Assembly (NCBI GenBank): GCA_964559835.1
Contig: CAZLJE010000010.1
Coordinates: 1-64,000 of the forward strand
Direction of reading: 5' to 3'
Length of the DNA stretch: 64,000 bases
Origin: DAISJI01 sp964559835
Lineage (GTDB): Bacteria; Acidobacteriota; Terriglobia; Terriglobales; Acidobacteriaceae
The notes below the pieces were generated by a model. The model was not told the origin of the DNA and searched no databases. It saw only the letters and a list, made by a program, of their open reading frames with translations. Shown here in pieces: positions 8,448-17,313 of this stretch. The number at the start of each line of letters is the position of its first letter. Position 1 is the stretch's first letter. The position numbers and the translations under genes are program-made.

Positions 8448-10259
8448 TCACAGACCGATGCGCCGCACCAGGTCCTCAAATCGGGGGTCATTGCGCAGCG
8501 GGTCGAACAACGGGTGCACCTTCACGAATTGCAGCAGATTCGAGCGCTCCTTGTACGCCTCCTCCAGCCACGTGAAGGCCTGCTCGTTATCGCCGAGCCC
8601 GAGATATGCGATGACAAAGCTGCCGGCCGGCACGTAGCGGGTCTTCTGCCGGACTTTGAGTTCCTCCAGAATGCGCAATGCATCACGGCGGCGGCCGGCG
8701 CGGGCATAGGCTGCCGTCAATAAGTCGAGTGTGCCCGAACTGCGATTGGCAAGCAACGCCGCCTGCTCCAGCGCTGGAATCGCCTGCTCAGGCTCGCCTT
8801 TCATCATCAGGGCAAACCCAAGGTCCCACAGCAACTGCCTATCGTGAGGGTACACGGCCATGGCGCTGCGCAGCTCCCGAATTTCGTCATCGTAGCGCCG
8901 CGCGTGGAACAGGATCCACGCCACCGTGTAGGTACTGAATCCAGAACGATCAAGTTCACGGGCTCGAAGCGCCGAAGACAGGGCTTCTTCCATCCTTCCC
9001 TGGCAAAGCAACCAGGAAGCCAGCCCCGCGTGCGCCGATGCGTCGTTCGGATTGAGCTGCAAGGCGCGGCGGTATTCCGCCTCGGCTTGCGCCCAATGCC
9101 ACTGCTTCTGTTCGATATCTGCGAGGATGGCATGACCATCACTGAGGTCGGGATCGAGTTCCAGCGCTTTCCGCGCGGCTTTCGCCGCCTCCAACCGCTG
9201 GTTCTCAGGGTCAAGCCCGATGATAATAGTGCCAAGATCCATATGCGCAGAGGCAAGGCCGAGATAGGCAGGTGCAAATTTCGAGTCCAGCCGGATTGCG
9301 TTTTCAAAGTAGCGAGTGCTCTCCTCGATGTCAGACCGGCTGTTAGCCTGCTCCATCTTGAAGCGGCCTTTCAGATAATTTTCGTAAGCCTCGGGCAGTA
9401 CGTGTGGCGCTGCGGCCAGCCGTTCGCCCTCCGTGCCGGTGACGGTGGCTTCGATTTTGCGCGCGATCGCTTGCGCAATGTCACTCTGTAAGGCAAGCAC
9501 GTCGGGCAGATCACGATCGAACGTTTCTGACCAGAAGTGCATGTCGGTTGCGCCGCGAATGAGCTGTGCCGTCACGCGGATCCGTTCGCCTTCGCGCGTC
9601 ACCGAGCCTTCTACTACCGCGTCCACCTGCAACACCTTGGCAATGTCGGGGACCGAGAGCTTCGTGTCCTTGTAGCGCATCGCCGTGGTGCGCGAGATTA
9701 CGCGCAGGTCATGAATGGCGGAGAGGCGGGAGATCAGGGCTTCGGTCATGCCGTCCGCGAGGTATTCCTGGCTGCTGTCGGCGGAGAGATTTTTCAACGG
9801 CAGGACGGCGATCGCGCGTATAGTCGCCGGCCGCCGCGCGGCTCGATGCTGATACAGGAAAAATCCAACGATGGCCATCGCCAGCAGCGCTGTCGAGGCT
9901 CTCAGGATTGGCGCAATGTAGCTGACCGTGCGTTGCGCCGTCGGAGCCGCCGCCGGCGTCGGCGCGGATGCGGCGTTGGCCGCTGCGGCCGGCGCCAAGG
10001 TGCTCGCGTTTCCGTTCGAGCTTACGGGCGCGGCAAAGCGGTATCCCTTGCCGACCACAGTCTCGATAAAACGTGGCTTCTCGGGGCCATCTCCCAGGAC
10101 GAGGCGGACTTTGCGAACAGCGGTGTTAATGCCGTTCTCGACGTCCAGAAAGACGCCTTTGCCCCACAGTTGCTCGGCGATCTGCTCGCGGGTGACCAGT
10201 TCGCCCGGGTGCTGCACCAGCAGGATGAGCAGCTCCATTGGGAGCTTTTCCAGGCGCAT
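8448..10259 (-). CDS. CadC-like regulator: winged helix, membrane segment, TolB/FlgO-like domain and TPRs
   Basis: 603 residues from the first ATG. An OmpR/PhoB-type winged helix (to about residue 75: LPMELLILLVQHPGELVTRE, VVGKGYRFAAPV) is followed by an Ala-rich linker, one transmembrane segment (about 120-140), a domain starting AIAVLPLKNLSADSSQEYLA as in CadC-like/adenylate-cyclase-associated proteins, and about six TPRs to the C terminus. The first strands of the winged helix are missing from this start: in the same frame upstream DNA encodes HFGEFTLDLARFQL, but no ATG, GTG or TTG is available. Removing one base from the C5 run at 10339-10343 would join it to an ATG at 10347. The 5' end is therefore probably damaged by a one-base indel. 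Ligand and targets unknown. Confidence 0.85.
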   Translation of the reverse strand: MRLEKLPMELLILLVQHPGELVTREQIAEQLWGKGVFLDVENGINTAVRKVRLVLGDGPEKPRFIETVVGKGYRFAAPVSSNGNASTLAPAAAANAASAPTPAAAPTAQRTVSYIAPILRASTALLAMAIVGFFLYQHRAARRPATIRAIAVLPLKNLSADSSQEYLADGMTEALISRLSAIHDLRVISRTTAMRYKDTKLSVPDIAKVLQVDAVVEGSVTREGERIRVTAQLIRGATDMHFWSETFDRDLPDVLALQSDIAQAIARKIEATVTGTEGERLAAAPHVLPEAYENYLKGRFKMEQANSRSDIEESTRYFENAIRLDSKFAPAYLGLASAHMDLGTIIIGLDPENQRLEAAKAARKALELDPDLSDGHAILADIEQKQWHWAQAEAEYRRALQLNPNDASAHAGLASWLLCQGRMEEALSSALRARELDRSGFSTYTVAWILFHARRYDDEIRELRSAMAVYPHDRQLLWDLGFALMMKGEPEQAIPALEQAALLANRSSGTLDLLTAAYARAGRRRDALRILEELKVRQKTRYVPAGSFVIAYLGLGDNEQAFTWLEEAYKERSNLLQFVKVHPLFDPLRNDPRFEDLVRRIGL

Positions 10260-10516
10260 AGCACCGCCACCGCGAGCGAGTTGAAATCGCGCCAGATCGA
10301 GCGTGAACTCGCCGAAATGGAATTCCTGGGCCGTACGTCCCCCACATCGGGCTTCTCGGCGATTAAAAATGATGCTTCATTCGCCTACAAAAGGCAAATG
10401 CGGCAAGGGATTAGCGGTCCATAGGAAATTCAGACCATCTTCAGCTGTCCTCCATTGTCTGGCGGCAACGCTCCAAGGTAAGCCAGTGGCCGAGATTCGG
10501 ACTCTGGAGGCCGGAA

Positions 10517-11128
10517 ATGAAGAGCAAAGTTTTGTTCTGGTTGGCAACAATGGCAGTGCTTGCCCTGGTGAGCAGTGGCGTGGTGGCTCAGACTCCGTCA
10601 GCGGACAACCTCAGCGGAACCATCAGCGACTACAACCCGTTCACCAAGGGACAATATGAGATGCGCGGCCTATGGTCGCTTCACGTAAACGGCGCGTCCG
10701 ACAGGGCAAATTTCTATGCCGCGCTGAACATGGAGCACTCTGACCTTTGGATGAGCAGCACGGGTACGACGGATACGACATTACGCGACCCGCACACGCA
10801 CCACATCACCATGAAGGATGCCCAGGTGATCTCTGACCAGAGCTACGTCGTCAGCAACTGTCCTACAGCCCATTACGTCGTTGCCACCACAACGGGCCTG
10901 GCTATTGTCGGCATCGCGAGCGTCACCGGTGATGGCGGCTTCGCGCCATTTGCGCCTAACGGCGAACTGTCGCCGCTCACGGTCTGCGTCACTGGAGGAA
11001 CTCAGGTGGGCTTCTCGAATATCACCCTGGTTTTCGGCTTACCTGCAAGTAAACACTTCGGAACGCAACCCATTAACGGCGTGGTCGGGAGGGTGCGGCC
11101 GCCAACCGAGCCAGAGATATTACGGTAG
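10517..11128 (+). CDS. Secreted protein of unknown function
   Basis: 203 residues, start supported by GGAGG at 10505-10509. A clear Sec signal peptide (MKSKVLFWLATMAVLALVSS) ends near AQT. The mature part is rich in Thr, Gly, Ser and His, with a histidine cluster (DPHTHHITMKD, about residue 95) and two cysteines (NCPTAHYVV and LTVCVTGG) that could form a disulfide. The fold looks all-beta. No family was recognised. It is divergent from the CadC-like regulator, which could control it, but no operator was identified. Confidence 0.75.
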   Translation: MKSKVLFWLATMAVLALVSSGVVAQTPSADNLSGTISDYNPFTKGQYEMRGLWSLHVNGASDRANFYAALNMEHSDLWMSSTGTTDTTLRDPHTHHITMKDAQVISDQSYVVSNCPTAHYVVATTTGLAIVGIASVTGDGGFAPFAPNGELSPLTVCVTGGTQVGFSNITLVFGLPASKHFGTQPINGVVGRVRPPTEPEILR

Positions 11129-11275
11129 CCGTTCACCTGCGTCGGAGGTTCGATTCCGGACCGAACTTCCGGTGCCTGGGCCGTACTGCGCTTCTAGCTG
11201 TTGACGTTCGCGGTTGCGCCGGGCTTCCGCGCCTGCGGCGGGGTTGTTCGCCCACGTTTGAATTTTGATCCGTGG

Positions 11276-11312
11276 TACCCCACATCTGCCCTGCCTTTGG
11301 CAGATGTGGGTA
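11276..11312. repeat. Hairpin of the dispersed GTGGG/CCCAC family
   Basis: TACCCCACATCTGCC pairs with GGCAGATGTGGGTA across an 8 nt loop, with one bulged C. Similar CCCAC...GTGGG elements occur inside the Rieske oxygenase gene (49064-49092) and at 54480-54695. Confidence 0.7.
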
Positions 11313-11481
11313 CTCGCGATGTCCAGATCACCAGATCACTCGATCACCGGATCACCAGATTTTCTCGTCACAGTGACCTGTGACGCACGTCACATACAAG
11401 CCCTCCCCCATTCCTCTAAACTGTCCTCGTGACATCGAAGGCGTAGTGTCCCTCACCTCCGATTCTCAGCCATGTCGGCCC

Positions 11482-11536
11482 GTAACCCCTTATCGGCGGC
11501 GATTTTACAAGTAACTCCTTTATCTCCGGCGATTTA
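11482..11536. repeat. Two direct copies of a GTAACYCCTTTATC...GGCGATTTA unit
   Basis: Copies at 11482-11508 and 11511-11536 are spaced by 28 bp. They are followed by a C-rich then G-run block (11537-11564). I recall similar blocks in acidobacterial intergenic regions; the function is unknown. Confidence 0.65.
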
Positions 11537-11722
11537 CCTCCCAAATCCCAGGGGGGCCGCCCCATTGGTTTACCAACTTGTAACTTTCAACGTACAACTT
11601 ACAACCGTTTTTCCCCAGGTAACCCGGGCAGATATTGTTGATTACAAAGAGGCACACAAAAAACTAGCAGTTACTACCTCGCGCGACCATAACCAATCAG
11701 TAATGTCAGAAACTGCCACACC

Positions 11723-12589
11723 TCAGCCGACGAACTGTTGCGCCGCCAGGCCGTAGAAGCGAAGCTCCGGCACTTCCGGGATCAGTCGCAGCTCCGCAGC
11801 ATAGCGATAGAAGAGTTCCAGCCCGGCGCGGTTCTCTGCATCCAGCGCGTAGTGGATGTTGTCAGTCAGGTAGCCGGTGATAAGAGACTCCGACACTTGC
11901 AGGTGCGGCGACCACAAACGCGCGATGGTCGCGATGTTCTGCGGTTCCGTCCCGTGATCGCGCGAACGGCTGAGCACCGTCGCGGGATCAGGGTCGCGCG
12001 CAGTTTCCGCCAGCGCAGCCATGCGCAACGCCCACACGGCGAACACGAAGGGAAGTCCCGTGAGCTTGCGCCACTCGGCCGCGAGGTCGTAACACTTATA
12101 CTTCGCCGGATTGAGGCGCAGCGCGGAGTCGCCGATGAGCAGCGCCGCATCGCAGGCGTCGAGCATGCTCTCAACGTCCGGCGGCATCGGCCGCATCTCT
12201 CTCGCGCCGCCCCACAGCTTCTCGCACAGCACCTGCGTCAGCACGACCGACGTGCGCGACGACGTGTCGGCAGCGATCGTTCGGACCTGTTCGATGGGCT
12301 TCTTGCAGACGAGCAGGATCGAGCGGACGTCGTTCTTCGAGGCGATCACCGCATCCGGCAGGATGACGAGTCCCGGGATGGTCGCATACGTGATCGCCGG
12401 GATGATGCCGATGTCGGCAGTGCCCTCGCGGAGGGCGTCGGCGCAGGCGGATGGGATTGTGTACGAGACCTCAAAACCCAGTGTCGACCGCCCATGTTCG
12501 GTCGCCGGCGGCACGCCGTGATCGAAGTCCCACATCAGCGGCGCTGTATTCAAGAACGAAATGGCGGAAATGCGCAACGGGCGCGGCAT
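11723..12589 (-). CDS. mqnA: Chorismate dehydratase MqnA (futalosine menaquinone pathway)
   Basis: 288 residues with the MqnA/MqnD periplasmic-binding-protein-like fold. The start LRISAISFLNTAPLMWDF, the segment FEVSYTIPSACADAL, ADIGIIPAITYATIPGL and LIGDSALRL are characteristic of MqnA. The enzyme converts chorismate to 3-enolpyruvylbenzoate, the first step of the futalosine route to menaquinone. The start is the ATG at 12589; the longer in-frame extension (33 residues) is not conserved-looking. Divergent from dprA. Together with the UbiE/MenG methyltransferase at 41080-41862 it implies that menaquinone is the respiratory quinone. Confidence 0.88.
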   Translation of the reverse strand: MPRPLRISAISFLNTAPLMWDFDHGVPPATEHGRSTLGFEVSYTIPSACADALREGTADIGIIPAITYATIPGLVILPDAVIASKNDVRSILLVCKKPIEQVRTIAADTSSRTSVVLTQVLCEKLWGGAREMRPMPPDVESMLDACDAALLIGDSALRLNPAKYKCYDLAAEWRKLTGLPFVFAVWALRMAALAETARDPDPATVLSRSRDHGTEPQNIATIARLWSPHLQVSESLITGYLTDNIHYALDAENRAGLELFYRYAAELRLIPEVPELRFYGLAAQQFVG

Positions 12590-12690
12590 CAGCCCGATTG
12601 TAACAAGACCTGGTGACGCGCTTCCTTGACAGCGATAACGCGGGTGTTTAGAGTCGCGGGTTTTTCGAGAACTGCCCAAAAGGCGCACTC

Positions 12691-13845
12691 ATGTCATCAC
12701 CACAAGTGGCACAGGACCTCACCGCGCTGCGCTGGGTAGCGCTGTCGCTGACGCCTTCTCTTGGCGCCAGCCGCTGCCGCCGGCTGGTCGAGCACTTCGA
12801 GAATGTCGACAATGTCTTCCGCGCCAGTCTCACCGAGTTGGAGGCCGTCGGATTGCCGGCCGAGGCGGCGCAGGCGATCGCTCTCGGCAAGTCGCTGGAG
12901 CAGGCGAACGACGCGCTGGCGCGCGCGGCCGAGGTGAACGCACGCGTGATCCCCCTGTCGGACGCCGAATACCCCCCGAGGCTGAAGCAGATCTACGATC
13001 CGCCGGTCGTGCTGTATGTGCGGGGAGACGCGTCGGTGCTGTCGCGCCCGGGGATTGCCGTGGTGGGCACGCGCCACCCCACGCCATACGGCATCGGTAT
13101 GGCGGAAAGACTGTCCTGCGACCTTTCAGCCCGTGGCCTCATCATATTCAGTGGCATGGCGCGGGGGGTCGACACCTACGCGCATCGCGGGGCCATCGCG
13201 GCCAAGGGAAAAACGGCCGCAGTCTTCGGCACCGGCATCAACATTATTTATCCGCGCGAGAACAGCCGCCTGGCCGACCAGATCCTGGGTCTAGGCGGCG
13301 CGCTGATCTCTGAGTTCCCGGTCGACACATTCGCCGCTCCGCAGAATTTTCCGATCCGTAACCGCATCATCAGCGGGCTGAGCGCCGGCGTGCTCGTCGT
13401 CGAAGCGGGCGAGTACAGTGGAACGCGCATCACGGCGCGTTGCGCCCTGGAGCAGAACCGGGAAGTTTTTGCGGTCCCCGGAAATGTCACGAATCGTAAC
13501 TCGTGGGGCCCCAATACGTTGATAAAGCAGGGCGCTAAGCTGACAGCGACGTGGGAGGACGTCTGGGAAGACCTACCCGACGACGTCAAGCTGAAGCTGG
13601 AGGCGGAGAGTCAGTCTGCATCGGAATCGCCGGCTGCCGCATCACTGTTCGAGACGGAAGCTTCGCCGCATGAGAAAAAGATATTGCGGGTGCTGAAGTC
13701 GGACGAGTCGATGCACATCGATGAGATCGTAGAGATCCTGGATGGCGTACTCTCGCCATCAGAAATATTTGCGGCATTGTTCGAACTGGAATTAGCCGGA
13801 AAAGTGAAGCAGATGCCGGGCAAGAATTTTGTGAAACCGATTTGA
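12691..13845 (+). CDS. dprA: DNA-processing protein DprA
   Basis: 384 residues, canonical DprA that loads RecA on incoming single-stranded DNA during transformation. An N-terminal helix-hairpin-helix-like region (TPSLGASRCRRLVEHF) precedes the Rossmann core with VVGTRHPTPYG, SGMARGVDTYAHRGA, the ssDNA-binding motif FPIRNRIISGLS and the EYSGTRITA loop. A C-terminal winged helix follows (about 320-384, ending GKVKQMPGKNFVKPI). It lies immediately upstream of topA, a common dprA-topA order. Its intact motifs contrast with the degenerate DprA-like protein at 4834-5826. Confidence 0.95.
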   Translation: MSSPQVAQDLTALRWVALSLTPSLGASRCRRLVEHFENVDNVFRASLTELEAVGLPAEAAQAIALGKSLEQANDALARAAEVNARVIPLSDAEYPPRLKQIYDPPVVLYVRGDASVLSRPGIAVVGTRHPTPYGIGMAERLSCDLSARGLIIFSGMARGVDTYAHRGAIAAKGKTAAVFGTGINIIYPRENSRLADQILGLGGALISEFPVDTFAAPQNFPIRNRIISGLSAGVLVVEAGEYSGTRITARCALEQNREVFAVPGNVTNRNSWGPNTLIKQGAKLTATWEDVWEDLPDDVKLKLEAESQSASESPAAASLFETEASPHEKKILRVLKSDESMHIDEIVEILDGVLSPSEIFAALFELELAGKVKQMPGKNFVKPI

Positions 13846-13922
13846 CAGCGAAAGCCGAATGCTGACAGCTGACAGCTTCGCGTGTTAGGTTCAGGGACGG
13901 ATAAAAGGAACAGAGGAATCAT

Positions 13923-15800
13923 TTGGCATCGAATTTAGTCATCGTCGAGTCACCGACCAAGGCCAAGACCATCGAGAAATATCTCGGGAAGGGCTACACG
14001 GTCGAAGCTTCGTTCGGGCATGTGAAAGACCTGCCCAAGAACCGGCTGGCGGTGGATACCGACAACGATTTTGAGACCGAGCTGGTTGTCATCCCCGGCA
14101 AGGAGAAGGTGCTCGCCAAGCTGAAGAAGCTGGCGAAGTCGGCAGACCACGTGTACCTCGCGCCCGACCCGGACCGCGAAGGCGAAGCGATCGCCGCGCA
14201 CCTGGCGGACGAGCTAAGCGAGGACGGTGGCGGCAAGAGAAAGAAGAAGTCCGCCAATGGCGACGAAGCGAAGATCCGCCGCGTCACCTTCAACGAGATC
14301 ACCAAGCGCGCTGTAACGGCTGCGTTCGATCACGCACGCGACATCGATCGCGACCTGGTCGACGCGCAGCAGACACGCCGCATCCTTGACCGGTTGGTCG
14401 GATACCAGATCTCGCCGCTGCTGTGGGACAAAGTCCGTCGCGGGCTTTCCGCCGGCCGCGTGCAGACCGTAGCGCTCCGGCTCATTGTCGAACGCGAGCG
14501 CGAGATCAAAGCTTTCGAGAAGAAAGAATATTGGACGATCGACGCGCACCTGACCTCCGGCAAGCCGCCGGCGTTCGACGCGCGCTTCCTTGGCATCGGC
14601 GACGAGAAAACCGAGGTCCCGAATGAGGAGGAGTCGAACAAGATCGTCGAAGCGCTGCGGCGCGCGACATGGACGGTCGCGAAGGTCGATAAGCGCGAGC
14701 GCCGCCGCTCTCCCGCGCCGCCGTTCACCACCAGCAAGCTGCAACAGGACTCGTCGCGCAAGCTGCGCTTCTCGGTGAAGCGCACGATGATGCTGGCGCA
14801 ACGGCTGTACGAGGGCGTCGACATCGGGGAAGAGGGCACGGTCGGTCTCATCACCTACATGCGTACCGATTCGGTGCGCATTGCGAACGAGGCGTTGCAG
14901 CAGGTCCGCGAGTTCGTGCCGTCGCATTACGGCCCGCAGTATCTGCCCGAGCAGCCGAACACGTACAAGTCAAAAAAGGAAGCGCAGGAAGGACACGAGG
15001 CGATACGTCCGACGGACGTTACGCGCACGCCGGAGTCATTGGAAAAGTACCTGCCGCCGGACGAGATGAAGGTCTACAAGCTCATCTGGCAGCGCTTCGT
15101 CGCGTCGCAGATGAACCCGGCCGTCTTCGACCAGACCAGCGTCGATATCGAAGCGAAATCGGGCGAAACGCGGTACATGTTTCGCGTGACCGGCTCGGTC
15201 CTGAAGTTCGACGGCTTTCTCAAGGTGTACGAGGAAGCGAAGGACGCGAAGGACGAAGAGGACGAAGCGCTCAAGCACAAGCTTCCAGTACTGGAAGAGG
15301 GACAGAAGCTCACGCTGAAGGACCCGGGCATCAAGCCGGAACAGCATTTCACCGAGCCACCGCCGCGGTACAACGAAGCCTCGCTGGTGAAGGAATTGGA
15401 AGAGCGCGGCATCGGGCGACCGTCGACGTATGCCACCATCCTGAGCACGATCCAGGAGAGGCAGTACGTCACCAAGAGCGGCGGCAAGTTCTACCCGACC
15501 GAGATCGGCGACGTCGTCACCAACCTGCTCGTCGACAACTTCAAGGACATCTTCGATCCCGCCTACACGGCGAAGCTCGAGGAAGAGCTGGACGATATCG
15601 AAGAAGGCAAGGAGAAGTGGACCCACGCGTTGGCTGATTTCTACAAGAAGTTCGAGAAGGACCTCCATTACGCCGAGAAGCACATGGAAAACATCAAGCG
15701 TATGGAGAAGCCGACGGGCGAAAAGTGCGAGCGCTGCGGCGCGCCTGGTGATCAAGTGGGGCAAGCACGGTTCGTTCTACGCGTGCAGCACGTACGATAA
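13923..15800 (+). CDS. topA: DNA topoisomerase I, N-terminal part (reading frame broken)
   Basis: Type IA topoisomerase that relaxes negative supercoils. It starts with TTG at 13923 behind AGAGGAA; the alternative of a later ATG would lose the Toprim strand. Toprim domain NLVIVESPTKAKTIEKYLGK with Glu9 and the acidic triad Asp82, Asp84, Glu86 (PDPDREGE), then the catalytic Tyr312 in GLITYMRTDS, and the conserved GRPSTYATILSTIQ. The frame runs correctly to KCERCGAP (about 15750) and then into 15 unrelated residues. The expected zinc-ribbon tail continues in the +1 frame from 15748. An indel near 15743-15752 (one extra or two missing bases) explains this. topA is normally essential, so an assembly error is likelier than a pseudogene. 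Confidence 0.93.
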   Translation: MASNLVIVESPTKAKTIEKYLGKGYTVEASFGHVKDLPKNRLAVDTDNDFETELVVIPGKEKVLAKLKKLAKSADHVYLAPDPDREGEAIAAHLADELSEDGGGKRKKKSANGDEAKIRRVTFNEITKRAVTAAFDHARDIDRDLVDAQQTRRILDRLVGYQISPLLWDKVRRGLSAGRVQTVALRLIVEREREIKAFEKKEYWTIDAHLTSGKPPAFDARFLGIGDEKTEVPNEEESNKIVEALRRATWTVAKVDKRERRRSPAPPFTTSKLQQDSSRKLRFSVKRTMMLAQRLYEGVDIGEEGTVGLITYMRTDSVRIANEALQQVREFVPSHYGPQYLPEQPNTYKSKKEAQEGHEAIRPTDVTRTPESLEKYLPPDEMKVYKLIWQRFVASQMNPAVFDQTSVDIEAKSGETRYMFRVTGSVLKFDGFLKVYEEAKDAKDEEDEALKHKLPVLEEGQKLTLKDPGIKPEQHFTEPPPRYNEASLVKELEERGIGRPSTYATILSTIQERQYVTKSGGKFYPTEIGDVVTNLLVDNFKDIFDPAYTAKLEEELDDIEEGKEKWTHALADFYKKFEKDLHYAEKHMENIKRMEKPTGEKCERCGAPGDQVGQARFVLRVQHVR

Positions 15801-16482
15801 GAGCGACCCGAATTCCTGCACCTTCACCAAGGAAAATCCGATCAACCTGACTGACCTCGACACGGCCGAGATGCCGGAAGAGTCGCAGGAGGAGTACTGC
15901 GAGAACTGCGGGCGCCCAATGGTGCTCAAGCGCGGACGCTTCGGGCAGTTCATGGCGTGCACCGGATATCCCGATTGCAAGACCACGCGGCGCCTGGACC
16001 AGCAGAAGAAGGTGCCGGACATCCCGCTGGAAGAGAAGTGCCCGAAGTGCGGTCGCAACATGGTGTTGCGGCACGGGAGGTACGGCGAGTTCATCTCGTG
16101 CAGCGGATATCCGGATTGCAAGTACGTCAAGCAGAACTACATTGGCGTGAAGTGCCCGGAGTGCAAGGACGGCGAGTTGGTCGAGAAGAAAGCGCGCAAG
16201 CGTGGTACGACCTTCTACGGCTGCTCGAACTACCCCAATTGCAAGTTCACGTCGGCGAACAAGCCCGTGGCCGAGACCTGCCCGCAGTGCGGATCGCCGT
16301 ACCTGGTCGAGAAGCGGCTGAAGACCGGCGAACTGGTGCTGGCGTGCCCAAATAAGAAAGCTGCCGCCGGCGATGAGGACGAGAAGCCAAAACGGCGCGG
16401 CAAGAAGGCAGCGTCGGAAGAGAAGACGGCCGTCAAGTGCGATTACTCGCGGCCGATACCGGAACCGCAGGCAGTAGCGTAA
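15748..16482 (+). CDS. topA: DNA topoisomerase I, C-terminal zinc-ribbon part (continuation of topA)
   Basis: 244 residues in the frame +1 to the preceding part. It contains the rest of a first Cys4 ribbon (IKWGKHGSFYACS) and then repeated CxxC...C zinc ribbons (CENCGRPMVLKRGRFGQFMAC, with similar copies starting at CPKCGRNMV, CPECKDGEL and CPQCGSPYL), ending in a basic tail (KPKRRGKKAASEEK). These bind DNA behind the TopA core. This is not an independent gene: there is no ribosome-binding site, and the sequence joins seamlessly to ERCGAP of the upstream frame. Confidence 0.92.
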   Translation: MIKWGKHGSFYACSTYDKSDPNSCTFTKENPINLTDLDTAEMPEESQEEYCENCGRPMVLKRGRFGQFMACTGYPDCKTTRRLDQQKKVPDIPLEEKCPKCGRNMVLRHGRYGEFISCSGYPDCKYVKQNYIGVKCPECKDGELVEKKARKRGTTFYGCSNYPNCKFTSANKPVAETCPQCGSPYLVEKRLKTGELVLACPNKKAAAGDEDEKPKRRGKKAASEEKTAVKCDYSRPIPEPQAVA

Positions 16483-16487
16483 AACCC

Positions 16488-16663
16488 GGCGCATGGCTCA
16501 AGGCGCAGGGCTCAAGGAACCACAGGCGGCGATCGGCGAGAATAAGTGAGAGTTACGGTGGTTGATTCATCCGACGCCAGTAGTGGCGCTGTGGCCATCC
16601 GTGACCGTGACCGCGAAACCATTGCGCCATGAGGCTTGCCCCTTGAGCCATGAGTCTTGCGCC
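16488..16663. repeat. Inverted word repeat (GGCGCATGGCTCAAGG family) after topA
   Basis: The left arm 16488-16518 (GGCGCATGGCTCAAGGCGCA and onward) and the right arm 16623-16663 are imperfect reverse complements, each made of degenerate GCATGGCTCAAG words. The right arm is followed by a T run (16665-16670). A related word set (GCATGGCGCATGGCT) appears at 38171-38251. It may terminate topA transcription. Confidence 0.65.
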
Positions 16664-16748
16664 AGTTTTTCTGCTACACTGCGCTTCGCTACCGGCACGT
16701 TCTGTGACCGGGGATCCAGCTAACATTTAAGGAGTAAGGAGCGACATT

Positions 16749-17213
16749 ATGGCGAAGAGTGCCGGTAAAAAGGCGACGGCGGCGGACGCTCAAATCTGCA
16801 TGCAGTTCTACGACCTGCGGCGCGAGGCGGAGATGCGCAAGGCGCGCGCGTGGTTCAGCACATGGACCCCGCAATCATTCGACGAAATCGTGCAGCTGAG
16901 CATGAACTTCGGATTACAGGAGAATGCCTGGCTGCGGCAGGTGCTCACCTATTGGGAGAACGCGGCAGCGCTGGTCCTTCATGGGGCTGTCCACAAAGAA
17001 CTGTTCATGGATTGGGGCGGCGAAATGCTTTTTGTTTACGTCAAGCTCAAGCCCTGGCTGAAGCAGATCCGGGAATTCAATAACATGCCGGACTGGATGG
17101 GCAGGGTCGAGAAGGTGGCGACGAGCACTCCGGAACTGCGCAAGCGCATCGCGTGGATGGAAGAGCGCTTCAAGAAAATGGCAGAGATGCGGGCGAAGGC
17201 AGCAAAAGCGTAA
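16749..17213 (+). CDS. Conserved-looking small protein of unknown function
   Basis: 154 residues, start supported by a strong GGAGTAAGGAG at 16731-16741. Predominantly alpha-helical and Trp-rich (WFSTWTPQSFDEIVQL, LTYWENAAALVLHGAV, FMDWGGEMLFVYVKL), with a basic N terminus (MAKSAGKKATAA) and a basic helical C terminus (RFKKMAEMRAKAAKA). No signal peptide or clear membrane span. It resembles hypothetical proteins with a helical domain; I do not recognise the family. It is followed by a strong terminator. Confidence 0.72.
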   Translation: MAKSAGKKATAADAQICMQFYDLRREAEMRKARAWFSTWTPQSFDEIVQLSMNFGLQENAWLRQVLTYWENAAALVLHGAVHKELFMDWGGEMLFVYVKLKPWLKQIREFNNMPDWMGRVEKVATSTPELRKRIAWMEERFKKMAEMRAKAAKA

Positions 17214-17217
17214 GAGC

Positions 17218-17311
17218 AGTTGTAAGTTGGAAGTTGTACGTTGAAAGTTACAGGCCGGAGCGCGAACTCCGGCCTTCGTTTTTGAACTTACAACTTTCAA
17301 CTTACAACTGG
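17218..17311. repeat. Outer inverted word repeat (GTTGTAAGTTG) enclosing a terminator
   Basis: The left arm 17218-17251 and right arm 17284-17311 consist of degenerate AGTTGTAAGTTGAAAGTTG words and are reverse complements of each other, flanking the terminator at 17253-17283. The same word occurs at 11574-11610. It sits between convergent genes. Confidence 0.75.
17253..17283 (+). terminator. Rho-independent terminator
   Basis: Perfect 8 bp stem GGCCGGAG/CTCCGGCC with loop CGCGAA, followed by TTCGTTTTT. It ends the transcript of the small protein gene at 16749-17213 and lies between convergent genes. Confidence 0.9.
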
Positions 17312-17313
17312 TT

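Larger units (their letters stand above)
11129..11722. other. 594 bp gene-free region containing four kinds of repeat
   Basis: Contents: a hairpin with a 14 bp stem (11276-11312, CACATCTGCC/GGCAGATGTG with a bulged C); a tandem of GATCACCAGATCACTCGATC-like words (about 11320-11361); two 26-28 bp direct copies of GTAACYCCTTTATC-like DNA ending GGCGATTTA (11482-11536) followed by a C/G-rich block; and a word repeat AACTTGTAACTTTCAACGTA at 11574 that recurs at 17218-17311. A reading frame at 11472-11756 consists of these repeats and is not credible. Confidence 0.7.

Noticed and set aside
11472..11756. 94-codon frame in the repeat-rich gap
   Set aside because: Composed of the direct repeats and overlaps the end of mqnA; no ribosome-binding site.
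13923..16482. topA as a genuine pseudogene
   Set aside because: All catalytic residues and zinc ribbons are intact apart from one indel; an assembly or sequencing error is the simpler explanation.
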